Assembly (NCBI GenBank): GCA_003255065.1
Contig: QAOA01008202.1
Span: forward strand, 79,289-143,288
Reading direction: 5' to 3'
Length of the DNA: 64,000 nt
From: Cercis canadensis
Lineage: Eukaryota > Streptophyta > Magnoliopsida > Fabales > Fabaceae
This document shows positions 12,754 to 26,705 of the stretch, piece after piece. Within the stretch, counting starts at the first letter, position 1. Each line of letters begins with the position of its first letter. The notes beneath the pieces are model-generated. The model was not told the origin of the DNA and did no database searches. It saw only the letters and a program-made list of their open reading frames with translations. The position numbers and the translations under genes are program-made.

Positions 12754-13040
12754 TAATAGAGTAAAAATAAAATTCAGAGAATGGAACTTGATTGATTTGA
12801 TGTGACTTGAAGTCTATATATACGGTATTCTGTAGGTTACAGATAAAGATAGATGCCTAGAATTATTCTATATTTAAATACAATAGGTTACAGATAAAGA
12901 TAGATGCCTAGGATTATTTTATATTTAAATACAACTTTTGAATATAGGATGAGGAGATAAGAGACGGAGATACATAGGACGTGTAACTGAAATAGGTTGC
13001 ATGGAAGACGTGTGAATATCAAGTGTCTAGTACTCCTTTA
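12754..13040 (-). repeat. Copia B 3' LTR with internal 51-bp duplication
   Basis: 287 bp against 236 bp for the partner LTR. The difference equals a 51-bp tandem duplication at about 12833-12934, where GGTTACAGATAAAGATAG occurs twice. Otherwise the two LTRs are nearly identical. Confidence 0.9.
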
Positions 13041-13042
13041 CG

Positions 13043-16000
13043 CCCCCTCAAGATGGTGGTGGGATCAACAACACCAATCTTGTTCCTTAATGCCTAAAAG
13101 CGAGGACCAGCTAGAGGTTTGGCAAGCAGGTCAGCTAGCTGATGTTGTGAAGGAATGTGAAAGACACGCAAAGCTTTGGCAGCAACAAGTTCCCGGACAA
13201 AGTGATAATCTATTGAAATGTGCTTCATTCTGGAGTGAAAGACGAGATTGGCACAAAGGTAGGTAGCTCCAATATTATCTGAGTGAATGATTGGTGAGGA
13301 AGGGAGCTTGAGGCCAAGTTCAGTGAGAATATTTTATAACCAGAGAAGTTCAGCTGTTGTGGAGGCAATGGTCCGGTACTCTGCCTCAGTTGAAGAGCGG
13401 CCAACGGTGCGTTGCTTTTTAGAGCACCATGAAATGGGATTGCTGCCAAGGTAGGCGATATAAGCCCCTGTGGATCAACGATCAGCATAGTCACCGGCCC
13501 AGTCTGCATCACAGTAGGCAACGAGAGAAAGAGGCTGACCTCGGTGAAGATGAATGCCAAAGTTGATGGTGGACTTGAGGTAGTGAAGGACACGTTTGAG
13601 GGCTTGCTTGTGATCTTCGGTGGGGGCCTGCAAAACTGAGCAAGCTTGTTGACAGTGAAGGCAAGATTAGGCCGTGTGAGAGAGAGATACTGCAGAGAGC
13701 CAACTAGCTTGCGAAAGGTGGTGACATCAGTGGAGGAAGATGCACTGGAAAATTTGAAGGATGGAGCCATGAGTGCGCACACTGGTTTGGCGCCATGCAT
13801 GCTAGATTTTTCCAAGATATCCCTGATGTATTTATGTTGGCTGAGAAACAGCCCTCGTGGAGTTGGCATAAGCTCAATACTGAGGAAGTAATTGAGAGAG
13901 CCAAGGTCCTTGAGTGAAAAAGCATGAGAGATGGCAGTAAAGAACTTGTGCAGGAACCTGGCATTATTCCCTATTAATAAGAGATTATCAACATACACAA
14001 GGAAGTAAGCTAGCACTGACTCATGCTTGTAAACAAAGAGAGAGTTGTGTTGAAAAGCCATATGAAAGTAAAAATTGACGAAGAGCATGATACCAAGCAC
14101 GAGGTGCTTGTTTTAAGCCATAGAGAGCTTTCTTGAGTTTACAAACGTGAGTGGGATACTGTTGATGCACAAAGCCAAGGGGCTGAGACATATAAACTTC
14201 CTCAGATAAATTTCCCTGCAGAAAAGCATTGTTTACATTGAGTTGGCGCATGGGCCAGCCATTAGACAGTGCAACAGTAAGAACAATTTTGATAGTTTGA
14301 GGTTTAATGACAGGGCTAAACGTATAAAAATAATCAACTCTAGGCCTTTGGTGAAAACCTTTGGCTACAAGTCGAGCCTTATACCGGGATATAGAGCCAT
14401 CTGGATGACGTTTGACCCGAAAAACCCACTTATTACCGATGACATTAAAATGAGGTTGAGAAGGAACAAGGTCCCAAGTGCCATTGGTCATAAGGGCAGT
14501 AAATTCTTCTGACATGGCTTGTCTCCAATGGGGAGACTTTAGAGCTTGAGTGACACAAGAGGGCTCAAGAGGAGGAGGAATGGGGTATTTGGTGACTGTA
14601 TAGGCACGTTTAGGCTTAAAGATGTTATTTTCCGCTCTAGTTCGCATGGGGTGAGTGCCAAGTAAAGAGGAAGAAAGGTGAGAGAGAGAAAAGTTACCTG
14701 GGTTCGGACAGAGAGAACTCGGAGGCAATACTGGAGTGGGGCCAGGAGCTGTTATTGTGGCTGGAGAGGGAGCTGCAGGCAGTGATGTATCCTTGTGGGA
14801 TGAAGAGAGAGGAAGGGAAGGTTGTAGGGGCACAGAGGTGGTGCAAGATGGAGGAGAGGGGGTCCGGAGCGGATTGTGACTAGGGCTTGAGGAAGAGTTT
14901 GGGATGGGAAGGGACTGTGATGGTTGATATAAAGAGGTTGGGTCAAAGGAGATAAGGTCATGTGGGGCCAAAACATAAGGGATAGAGGTAAGAGTTTGTT
15001 CTGAATGGGACTGTTGTAAATTTGAATAGGGAAACTGATTTTCAACAAAGTTAACGTGCCGAGAGAGATAAGTTTTATGACTCTTGTAGTCAAAGCAAAT
15101 GAAAGCACTTTAGGTAGGTGAATAACCGAGGAAAATGCAAGAGGTAGACCGAGGTTGAAGCTTGTGGGACGTGTATGGTTTAAGCCATGGAAAGCAGAGA
15201 CAACCGAAGGTGCGAAGTTTGAGATAGTTAGGGTGATAATGAAAAAGGAGGAAAATGGTGTTATGATGAAGGCTAGGAGTGGGCATGCAGTTGATAAGGT
15301 AAGCGGCAGTGGAGAGAGCGTAGGACCAAAATTTGGGTGGCAAAGAAGCTTGATGGAGAAGACAGCGTGCAGTTTCGACAAGGTGTCAATGCTTCCTTTC
15401 AGAAAGCCCATTGTGTTCAGGGGTATGGGGTGGGGTAGTAAGGTGTGAATTGCCATGGGAGCGAAGATAGGGGCGGAGAGCAATATATTTGCCGCCATTA
15501 TCTGTGTACAGTGTTTTGAGTTTACAGTTAAAAGTGTTTTCGACTAAGGCATGAAATGTTTGAAAAATGAGAGAGACATCGGACTTGCGTTTCATATGGT
15601 AGAGCCAAACATATTTAGAGAAATGATCTATAAAAATGACATAATAATGATAGCCATCAATTGATTGAATGGGACAAGGTCCCCAAACATTAGAAAATAC
15701 AATATTCAAGACTCCTGTACTAGATAGACTAGACTGAGTAAAGGGTTGTTTGTGAATTTTATTAGCCAAGCAATTAACATAGGAAGGGAAAGATGCAGTA
15801 GACATAGGGAACATGTGGTGATGAAGGACACGATGGAGAATGGGTGAGGCAAGGTGGCCTAGGCGTTAGTGCCAGCAGTGGGGAGATGGAGTGAGTTTTG
15901 TAGCAGCAGCAAGCGGGTTGGTAACTGTAGCTGCAAGTTTGTAGAGGTGGTTCTCATTTGGCACTTGCACCAGTATTTGCTCCATCGTGAAAGCCTTGAC

Positions 16001-17179
16001 CTGAAAACAGTGAGGGAAAAATTCCATAGATACATTATTCTGATGACACAGTTGGGACACAGATATAAGGTTAGTGTCAAGAGAAGGAACATGAAGAACA
16101 TGAGATAATTTTAAGGAGGAAGGTAGAGAAATGGAACCAGTGTGAGTAATAGGGTGCTGGCTGCCATCGGCAACAGTGAGAGTATCGGGACCATCGTATT
16201 CAGTTAACACGGAAAGGTTCCCGAAATCGTTGGTAATATAGTGGGTGGCGCCAGAGTCAAGTAACCAGTGAGGTTTTGAGGCTCCGGTGGTGGTGGCTGC
16301 ATGAGCAGATGGAGCAACGTTAGGATTGTTTGCTATCTTGTAGCAGTACTTGGCAGTGTGCCCCTTGCGATTACAGAATTGACACAGCAATGGAGATTGA
16401 TACCGGCAAGATGTATCTGTGTTGGGAGAAGTAGCATGAGGGCAGCGTGGCCGAGTGAAGGACGAAGCAGGAGTGCACCGGGCATAATGAGCAGAGAGAG
16501 GTGCATCAAGAGGTTTTTCTTCCTTCTGGAGATGGGACTCATAGTCAGTGAGGGCATCAAAGAGCTCATCGAAAGAGATGGGTGTTTCTCACACCCGGAG
16601 AGCAACAGCGATCTCTTTGAAAGAAGAACCAAGCCCACTGAGGCAATGAAGAACAAGGTCGATGTCATCAAGCGGGTGGCCGATAATGGTGAACTCATCA
16701 TAAATGCTCTTGACATTCCTGAGATACTCAGAAACAGTAGAGGTGCCTTTAGTGAGGCTAGAGAGCCGTTCCTTGAGGATCATGATACGAGACCGGGAGC
16801 AGTTGGCAAATGCTTGGCGAAGCTGGTCCTAAGCTTCTTGAAATGTGGAGGCTTGAGAGATAACAGCCCTTGCATCAATGTCACAAGTTGCCATGAAAGC
16901 TAGCAGCAGAAAATGATCCTGTTGGATCCAAAAGGTGCAGAGTGGGTTCTCAACTTCCTCACCATGATGGTCGATGGTGGGAGGAGGACACGGGGTTGAG
17001 CCAGTAATATAACTGACAAGCCCATACCCAATAAGCATAGATTTCATCTGCTTCGCCCAAGCCACATAGTTGTGACTGGTGAGCTTGATGACCAGGTTGG
17101 AGGCGTTGATGGTGATGAGTTCTGTGGGAGCAGTAGCAGGGTGGAAGGGAATAGAGTTTATGGTGGACGAATGGGCCAT
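13043..17179 (-). pseudogene. Copia B gag-pol polyprotein, frameshifted
   Basis: Starts MAHSSTINSIPF at 17179, 86 bp inside the primer site. In order: gag (NYVAWAKQMKSMLIGYGL; STVSEYLRNVKSIYDEF), zinc knuckle CQFCNRKGHTAKYC near 16345-16390, protease LLDSGATHYIT near 16230-16260, integrase (FSNVWGPCP, FIDHFSKYVWLYH, HTPEHNGLSERKH), reverse transcriptase (IGNKWVFRVKRHPDG, KARLVAKGFHQRPRVDY, YGLKQAPRAWYHA) and RNase H ending [13 protein letters not shown]. Several frameshifts break pol. Both catalytic aspartates of the reverse transcriptase read Asn: QLNVNNAFL for QLDVNNAFL, and VYVDNLLL for VYVDDLLL, so it was probably already inactive. Confidence 0.92.
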
Positions 17180-17264
17180 ACGATGAGTAAGTGCAGAAGT
17201 GAAGAAGGAGACAGGAGAAAAAAAAATAATGAAATGATAGAGGTTGGCTGGTGAGAGCACTTTA

Positions 17265-17278
17265 TTGCTCTGATACCA
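17265..17278 (-). promoter_or_regulatory. Copia B primer binding site (initiator tRNA-Met)
   Basis: On the minus strand TGGTATCAGAGCAA directly follows the 5' LTR. Confidence 0.92.
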
Positions 17279-17514
17279 TAATAGAGTAAATATAAAATTG
17301 AGAGAATGGAACTTAATTGATTCGATGTGACTTGAAGTCTATATATACAGTATTCTGTAGGTTACAGATAAAGATAGATGCCTAGGATTATTTTATATTT
17401 AAATACAACTTTTGAATATAGGATGAGGAGATAAGAGACGGAGATACATAGGATGTGTAACTGAAATGGGTTGCATGGAAGACGTGTGAATATCGAGTGT
17501 CTAGTACTCCTTTA
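17279..17514 (-). repeat. Copia B 5' LTR
   Basis: 236 bp. On the minus strand it begins TAAAGGAGTACTAGACAC and ends ACTCTATTA. Matches 12754-13040 apart from that copy's internal duplication. Confidence 0.92.
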
Positions 17515-19089
17515 GTTGGAACAAACTATTTCAACCAAAAAAATTTGGTGGATTGGGGTACAAAGATTTAGAGACTTTTAATTTAGCAATGTTGGCTCAA
17601 CAAGGATGGAGATTGCTTATTTATCCAAATTCCCTTGTTGCCCATATTCTCAAAGCCAGATACTATCCAAACAATGAGGTGTTAGCGGTATCATTGGGCA
17701 GCAGACCTTCTTATACATGGCGGAGTGTTTGGAGTGGCATGGCTTTGCTCAAGAATGGCTGCATACGACGGATTGGTGATGGTAGAAATACCTGAATCTG
17801 GGTAGATCCTTGGGTGCCGAATAGGGAATCTTTTATCCCTTCTCCTCTCCCTCAACCTCTAGTAGGTGATGCAACAGTTTGTTCTCTTTTTAAACAAGGT
17901 TGGAGGGAATGGAATATAGAGCTTGTGCTTGAAATGTTCAACCCTCATGATGCGGAAGAGATTTGTAGCATTCCTTGAGCCAAAGGTTAGTTGATGATAG
18001 TTGGTATTGGTTTTATACAAAAGATGGTTCTTTCTCTGTGAAATCTGCATACAAGCTAAAGTTTACTGAGTCCAGTAATTTTTCATCAGCCACTGATTTG
18101 GTGTCCCAAGAAGCTTGTAAGGTGATATGGAACACACAAGTACCCCGTAAATATAATGTATTTTTCTGGAGGTGTGCCAGACGTATTATTCCCACTAATG
18201 AGGCCCTTAGTACTCGAGGGTTGGCTATCCAAGACAATTGTTTTTTTCTGTGGCCATTGTGCTGAATCTTTGGAGCATGTGTTATTTAACTGTTCACATG
18301 TGAAGGAGGTTTGGAACTTGGCGAATGTTCCAGGTGTGGCTAATGATAGTAATACTCATAGTTTTGTTGATTGGGTGGAAATGGGATCCAAGATGTGGTC
18401 GATGGATCAATGGTTTTTGGTAATTTTCATTTGCTACAATCTATGGGTTAGGAGAAATAAAATCAGGGTGGGAAAGAATGTTCTTCCAATGCGAGCTGAA
18501 TGGGAAGAGGCTATGATACTAAGGGATTTATGGGTTGAGTTGTCTGCTGAGCACAAAGTGGTTCCAATAGCTGGCACTGTAACTTGGAGCAAGCCACAAG
18601 AGGGTTTCTTCAAGTTAAATGTAGATGGCGCTTTACTTCAAGGTGGAGGTGGTGCTGTTGGGCAAGTTATTAGGGATTCGAAAGGTGTTTTCTTGGCAAG
18701 ATGGGCAAAATCTATTGAAGGGATTCATGATGTGGATGTAATGGAAGCCATTGCTGTGAGAGATGGTCTGCAAATGGCCCTAGATTTGGGCTTTCTTGAT
18801 TTGGAGGTTGAGGGTGATGTTTAGTCAGTTCTTCAAGCAGTCTCGGCGAACAAGGTTATATAGTCATTGATTGGGATCATGATGCATGATATTTTAGAGA
18901 TAGCTCGCTCCATGAGAGCAATTTCTTTCTATTGGACTCCTAGAGTAACTAATGCAGTAGCTCATAGGCTTGCTCAGTTAGAAAAATCTAGTCCTACTAA
19001 TCTCATTTGGTTGGAGGATTCTCCAATTTTTCTTTTAGATGTACTTGCTTTTAGTGCTTAATGAAAGTCTATATTCATATAAAAAAAAA
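17515..19089 (+). pseudogene. LINE 3' part: RT zinc-binding and RNase H domains
   Basis: After Copia B the LINE continues with GGLGYKDLETFNLAMLAQQG and ARYYPNNEVL, typical of the region after reverse transcriptase. A zinc-binding reverse-transcriptase domain follows (DGSFSVKSAYKL, VIWNTQVPRKYNVFFWRCARRIIPTNEAL, then after a frame change near 18240 CAESLEHVLFNC). RNase H is at about 18590-19061 (KLNVDGALLQGGGGAVGQVIRD, EAIAVRDGLQMALDLG, WTPRVTNAVAHRLAQ), with stops near 18822 and 18862. The sequence ends in an A-rich tail at 19080-19089. The RNase H acidic residues Asp (NVDGA) and Glu (MEAIA) are visible. Confidence 0.88.

Positions 19090-19091
<2 letters not shown>

Positions 19092-19129
<38 letters not shown>
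19092..19129. repeat. (AT)n microsatellite at the LINE tail
   Basis: About 19 AT units directly after the poly-A tail of the LINE, probably expanded from the tail junction. Confidence 0.95.
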
Positions 19130-19133
<4 letters not shown>

Positions 19134-19410
19134 AAATATTAATTTAATTTTAGACCTAAATTTTTAAACTTGAATTTGAGCTGCACAGTTTATTTATATT
19201 TCTGGCCCAAAACACAAAAATAGCAATAGCCCATCTACCAAAGTCTTTTGTCCTTCAAAAATCAGATGAAAATTAAACAAAAGGCATCGTCTTCTCCAGT
19301 AGTCAATAGAACATAAATAGAAACAAGAGGCATAAGAGAAAATCCATTATTCCCACGATATATAATTCATGATCGAAAAATGTATTTTACTCTTTTATAT
19401 ATAACAGTGG

Positions 19411-19848
19411 TGGTGCTATAGGAGGTGCAATTGGGTAACCGGAGGGGTGGTGTTGGCGGCTTGGACTAAACCAGTTCAAGGTGTGTGTGATTCAGGCAAT
19501 AAGGGAGGAAATTGTATTGGCATTTGGCACAAGATTAAGGTTTCCATGACTTACGTATAGAAGGGGATTCTCAGTCTATTATTTCTGCTGTTGTCTATCA
19601 TCAGGTTATTGATTCTGGATTAGGACTGATTCTGCGGCACAGAAAAGAGCTGTGTGGCCACTTACATCGCTGGAAGTTTAGCTGGGTGCGGAGGGAAGCA
19701 AACCGGGTAGCTGATAGGTAGCTGTTTCTGGGAAATCTATTTCTCAGGATGTGGTTTGGCTGGAGCATGTTCCAGCGTTGCTTGTGGATGTATTAGCCAT
19801 TGATGCTTAATGCAATTGCCATTTCATATAAAAAAAAAATTATACAAA
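19411..19848 (+). mobile_element. 3' tail fragment of a second LINE (RNase H end)
   Basis: Encodes remnants of the same RNase H C-terminus as the first LINE (EGDSQSIISAVVYHQVIDSG, KFSWVRREANRVAD, then WLEHVPALLVDVLAIDA in another frame) and ends with the same tail form, CATTTCATATAAAAAAAAAA. A 5'-truncated copy is the usual product of LINE insertion. Between the two LINE ends (19130-19410) nothing recognisable is seen. Confidence 0.72.
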
Positions 19849-20204
19849 TACTTAAAGCATATTGTTGTGTGATAAGCACCCCAAGTACAATGGGCACTTT
19901 GCCGTCACAGTGAGCTTGTGAAGCTTTTGCAGAGTTCTTGCACAAACCTTACATGGGCCATGTAGGAATCTCCTTTCATGCTTTTATTTCATCGACCTTT
20001 TTTACCCTATCAGCTTCCATGACAGTGAGAGAGATAGAGAGAATATCAAATAGCTTGGCTTGGAATATTCAAATCCATATCATAGAAATACAATGGTAGC
20101 CTCGGAATACATAACTTGTAAAAGTACAAGTTCACGACACTCACATGTCTATATCTTATTCATTAGTTACCTTACTAAATTTCAACATACTCATTTTAAC
20201 TTAT
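19849..20204. other. 3' flank of peroxidase gene 1
   Basis: No coding sequence is seen. It should contain the 3' untranslated region of the minus-strand peroxidase gene. AATAAG-like signals on the minus strand within the first 20 bases after the stop are possible polyadenylation elements. Confidence 0.4.
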
Positions 20205-23459
<3,255 letters not shown>

Positions 23460-23484
23460 TTATGAGAGCAGGTTATGAGCCTTC

Positions 23485-23491
23485 ATTTATA
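23485..23491 (-). promoter_or_regulatory. TATA box of peroxidase gene 1
   Basis: On the minus strand TATAAAT lies 56-62 bp upstream of the ATG at 23429, in the block TATAAATGAAGGCTCAT. Peroxidase gene 2 has the near-identical TATAAATAAAGGCTCAT in the same place, and both are preceded by TTGTCTCT. Conservation between paralogues supports a real core promoter. The region 23500-23800 further upstream has no gene. Confidence 0.75.
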
Positions 23492-24150
23492 AAGAGACAA
23501 GTCGCTATGGCCATGGAAAAGAAACATCAAAGGCAATGTGGTCTTAGAATAAAAGTCCATTATGGAATGGTGATTGCGACTCACGCCCTTTTAATATATA
23601 TTATATATATTATGCAACGTTGGGGCAAGAATGAGACTTGTTTTTTTCTTTTGGTAAAACTGGAATTCATATAAAAGCTAATAAGGTCTGTAGGTCCTTA
23701 GTACAAATACATTCATCCAGTAGAAAGGTCTTTCACATATATGGAGCTAACCAGCTTAGGTAACATTCTACCCATGGCATCAAAATACAAGAAAATTAAT
23801 CTCAATAATACACTTTTACAAACTATTTATATAAATGAAGCAGTTCTCAAATTATTTATCTAAAAGAGACAATTTTAAATATTTTATTAATTTTCAAACG
23901 ATAATGAAATAAATTTTACTTGTATAAAGTGTGTGTAAACTAAACACGTTTTAAAGTATTTAACTTTAATCGCATATCTACTATTCAAGAAATGAGACTT
24001 ACAAAACCATAAAAGTGAACACATTTTAGAGTCTAAAGCGTGTTTATATAGAACACACTTTAAACTCTAAAATATGTTTACATTGAACATGCTTTAGGAC
24101 TATAAGGTCTCCTAAAGTGTGTTCAAATAAAACACGTCTTTTTCCATCTT

Positions 24151-24322
24151 TTGGGTATTGGATCCCTTATGCGTTCAGCACTACAAGTTATTCAGTTAGC
24201 TCAGCTTTTGGTCAAAGCAGTAGTGCCACTATCTCAAAAGCAAAATGCCGATCTGCAACTGCATATCAATATATTGAATGACGTGGCGTACCAACCCCAC
24301 GCTAAAAGTTTACAAGTAAGTA
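24151..24322 (+). other. Possible captured gene fragment inside the small MULE
   Basis: A GC-richer stretch just inside the left inverted end. It has an open frame (MGIGSLMRSALQVIQLAQLL...) and is followed by a good splice donor, CAAGTAAGTAAT. I do not recognise the protein. It differs in composition from the AT-rich surroundings, as expected if the MULE captured a host exon, but this is an inference. Confidence 0.3.
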
Positions 24323-25055
24323 ATCTTCTTCTATGCGACTAACTTTGGAGCTTTTCAACTATTTATACATCCTGGTTTGCGCACTTAAAACATTCATGTA
24401 ATGTTCTTATATTTAACTAGGCAACATATACAAACTAAACATGTTCATATATTTAATATGGATTTAATAATCCTAAATAAAACTTCATAAATTTGTGAAT
24501 ATAGAACAAATCCAATTTAGGGAATAAATTCCAAAATTACTAGGTTGTCATGTTTGAACCCCAAATCTAATGAACTTCTCAACTTCAAAGGCTGAGTGTA
24601 TAATTAATTGAGCTACTATTTGTAGCGAAGCTTTAAGAGGTGTTTACTACACACCTAGTTTAATATTGGAATATTGAAATTATATTCGAACACTCTCTCA
24701 ATATTTCAGATACTTTAGTATTTAAGATGCCAATATTCATTGGACAGATTATCAAATTCCATTGTAAATTGAATAGTCCTTTGTGTCTGCAGGTTGGCTT
24801 CGACCATGGTGATTATAAAATTATGTTAGTTGGTTGAAGAATATTGGTGAATGCAGCACTAAAAGGAGCAAAGAATTTTACCAGGAGACTACAAAAGAAG
24901 ATCTTATCCACTCATAATGGAGCAAAGTGAACACTGTTGAGGACCTAAGGGACCTATGATCACAGTAACCGTCATCGTCTACAGTGAACACTTGTTTTTT
25001 CTTTTTTTACTTAAAGCACTTCGAATCACAGCGGCACAGCCTCTCAATTGCTCTT

Positions 25056-25240
25056 TCTAAAATAGGATTTCTCCCAACAGTTCTATGATTTGAAGTGGCT
25101 ACCACACGTGGAAAAGGAGAAGTCCTCCTCGGCTCCTCCTTGAACACGCTATAGGATTTCTCCCAACAGCTTCTATGATTTGAACTGGTTACCACGCGTG
25201 TAAAAGGAGAAGTCCTCCTCGGCTTCTCCTTGTGAAAGTA
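25056..25240. repeat. Tandem duplication (about 95 bp x 2) inside the small MULE
   Basis: The unit containing TAGGATTTCTCCCAACAG and GGAGAAGTCCTCCTCGGC occurs twice, diverged by several substitutions. On the minus strand both units are open in the same frame (RRTSPFTRVV and RRTSPFPRVV). The unit is GC-richer than its surroundings, so it may be captured host sequence. Product not recognised. Confidence 0.75.
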
Positions 25241-25608
25241 AATTGTATGCATTAAATGGCTCCTCCTTGAACACATTTTAGGATTGGAGGGTCTCAAACA
25301 CGCTTTAGATGATACTATTTGAACACGTTTTAGGACATTTAGTTTAAAACATATTTTATATGAACATGCTTTAAATTTTAAAGTAAGTTCACCATCACAC
25401 TTTTTTAAATTTCTTTTTTTAAATAATAAACACATAATTAAGGTTAAATACTTTAAAACGTATTCAATTTATATATATTTTACATAAATAAAATATATTT
25501 TATTTTCGGTTAAAAATTAATAAAATATTTAAAATTATCTTTTTTAAATAAATAATTTAAAAATTAACCCTTTTATATATATAATTTATAAAAATTATAT
25601 TATTAGAG

Positions 25609-26705
25609 TCAATTAACCCAAAATACATAATAAAACTAACAAATGGAGGGGACTCTAAAGTTTCAAAAGATACATTTAGATCATGGGCAGCCGTTGCCAT
25701 CACATCATAATGAGACTTGTTTGCATAACATTCATTGTCTTGGATTGAAGTTATTGATTCTACTTCTGTGTGATTGGAGTACGTCTTTCAACTAAAGATA
25801 TGCTTTACGTACATTAGAGCAAGCTATACTTATCCCAAGATTTTTCATAAAGTTGTAGCACATTGCACTTTGATTCCGGTTATGCTTCTCGTTTTCCACT
25901 TGTTCATGCATAAAGTTCTTCAATAATTGTTTCCCACATTGCTTCTTTTTTTGTTTTCCCCTTTTCTTTATAAAAGAAATAATATACTCGGGCAAGGACA
26001 TTGGAGTATGACGGGAATAAAATTTCCAACATTATTGGTTCCTTTACAACTCATAAAATAGCAAAATTGACTTTGCACATATAATTTGGTACAAGCATAT
26101 GCTCATGTAAGTTCATTTCATTTTTGGTGTGTTTGCATAGATTTATATAATTATAGACTCGCGAGGAGGCAAAACATATCCTACCACTTTATCTGTCCCG
26201 AGTAGTAATAAATACGGCAACAAAAAGTTTAGAAATATAGTTAATAACTATATATGTGACATGAGTTTAAATTTAATATAATAAATTTAAATATATGCCT
26301 AAATTTGCATTCTAGGAAGTACTATGTTTAGTGAGAGATTCAAAAATTTAGATATTGAGGATTGCATATATATACATATACAATCAATAAACTTAAGAGT
26401 AAAATTTATTTTTTTCTTTGAATTATTTTTTAAATATAACTTTGATTTTTAATTTATTTTTAGTTTTATTTTAATTATCGAATAATCACTTTNATTTTAA
26501 TTATAGAATAATCACTTTGTTTATCAAATCAATTATTTGTAAATACTAAAAGTAATTATTAAATAATTAATTTAACAGGAAAGTGATTCAAGAATTATAG
26601 TAACAACTAAAATAAATTAAAAATTAAAGTAAAATTTAATAAATAATTCAAAGGCTAATGAAAAAATGTGTACCAATTGTGCAATAGATTTTGAAGGGTG
26701 GTTCT
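25609..26705. other. AT-rich intergenic DNA, no gene seen
   Basis: No convincing coding frame. A 24-bp direct repeat (TTTTAATTAT...AATAATCACTTT) flanks an N at 26493, probably another assembly join. Confidence 0.4.

Larger units (their letters stand above)
12754..17514 (-). mobile_element. Ty1/copia retrotransposon B, minus strand
   Basis: A compact 4.76-kb copia element inserted in the LINE, with target duplication GTTGG (12749-12753 and 17515-17519). Its 5' LTR is at the right end, followed inward by a tRNA-Met primer site. A gag-pol frame can be followed through the whole interior, and a G-rich polypurine tract (minus strand, CTTGAGGGGGCG, next to 13040) precedes the 3' LTR. The short LTRs suggest the Ale-type lineage, which is an inference. 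LTR ends are TA...TA instead of TG...CA. Confidence 0.93.
2640..19089 (+). mobile_element. L1-type LINE, split by three nested LTR insertions
   Basis: A non-LTR retrotransposon in four pieces: about 2640-4552, 5089-5155, 12004-12753 and 17515-19089. Read in order they give a gag-like ORF1, reverse transcriptase, a reverse transcriptase zinc-binding domain, RNase H and a short A-rich tail (19080-19089). The coding sequence resumes at each insertion point: before 4552 the frame reads VAER and from 5094 it continues GLRQGDPLSP; before 5155 it reads AEDLT and from 12009 it continues ALLNNA. The endonuclease domain expected between ORF1 and reverse transcriptase is missing, and many stops and frameshifts show it is dead. 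The exact 5' end is uncertain. Confidence 0.85.
23801..25608. mobile_element. Non-autonomous Mutator-like element (MULE), 1.8 kb
   Basis: Long inverted ends, about 23801-24145 and 25260-25608, match each other over roughly 350 bp (shared blocks include AATTTTAAATATTTTATTAATTTT, cut here to its key part AAATATTTTATTAATTTT, and ACGTTTTAAAGTATTTAA). They carry several copies of an ACACGYTTTAGR motif. The outer 100 bp resemble the ends of the 9-kb MULE at 27663-36716, so they are probably one family. Flanks AAAATTAAT and TCAATTAAC agree at 6 of 9 positions, a possible decayed 9-bp target duplication. No transposase is present. Confidence 0.7.

Noticed and set aside
14752-15498. 248-codon minus-strand open frame as a separate gene
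   Set aside because: It overlaps the integrase of Copia B, whose motifs are in another frame. The composition is Pro/Leu-rich shadow.
16301-16903. 200-codon plus-strand open frame
   Set aside because: It is the antisense shadow of the Copia B gag region, where gag motifs and the zinc knuckle are clear on the minus strand.
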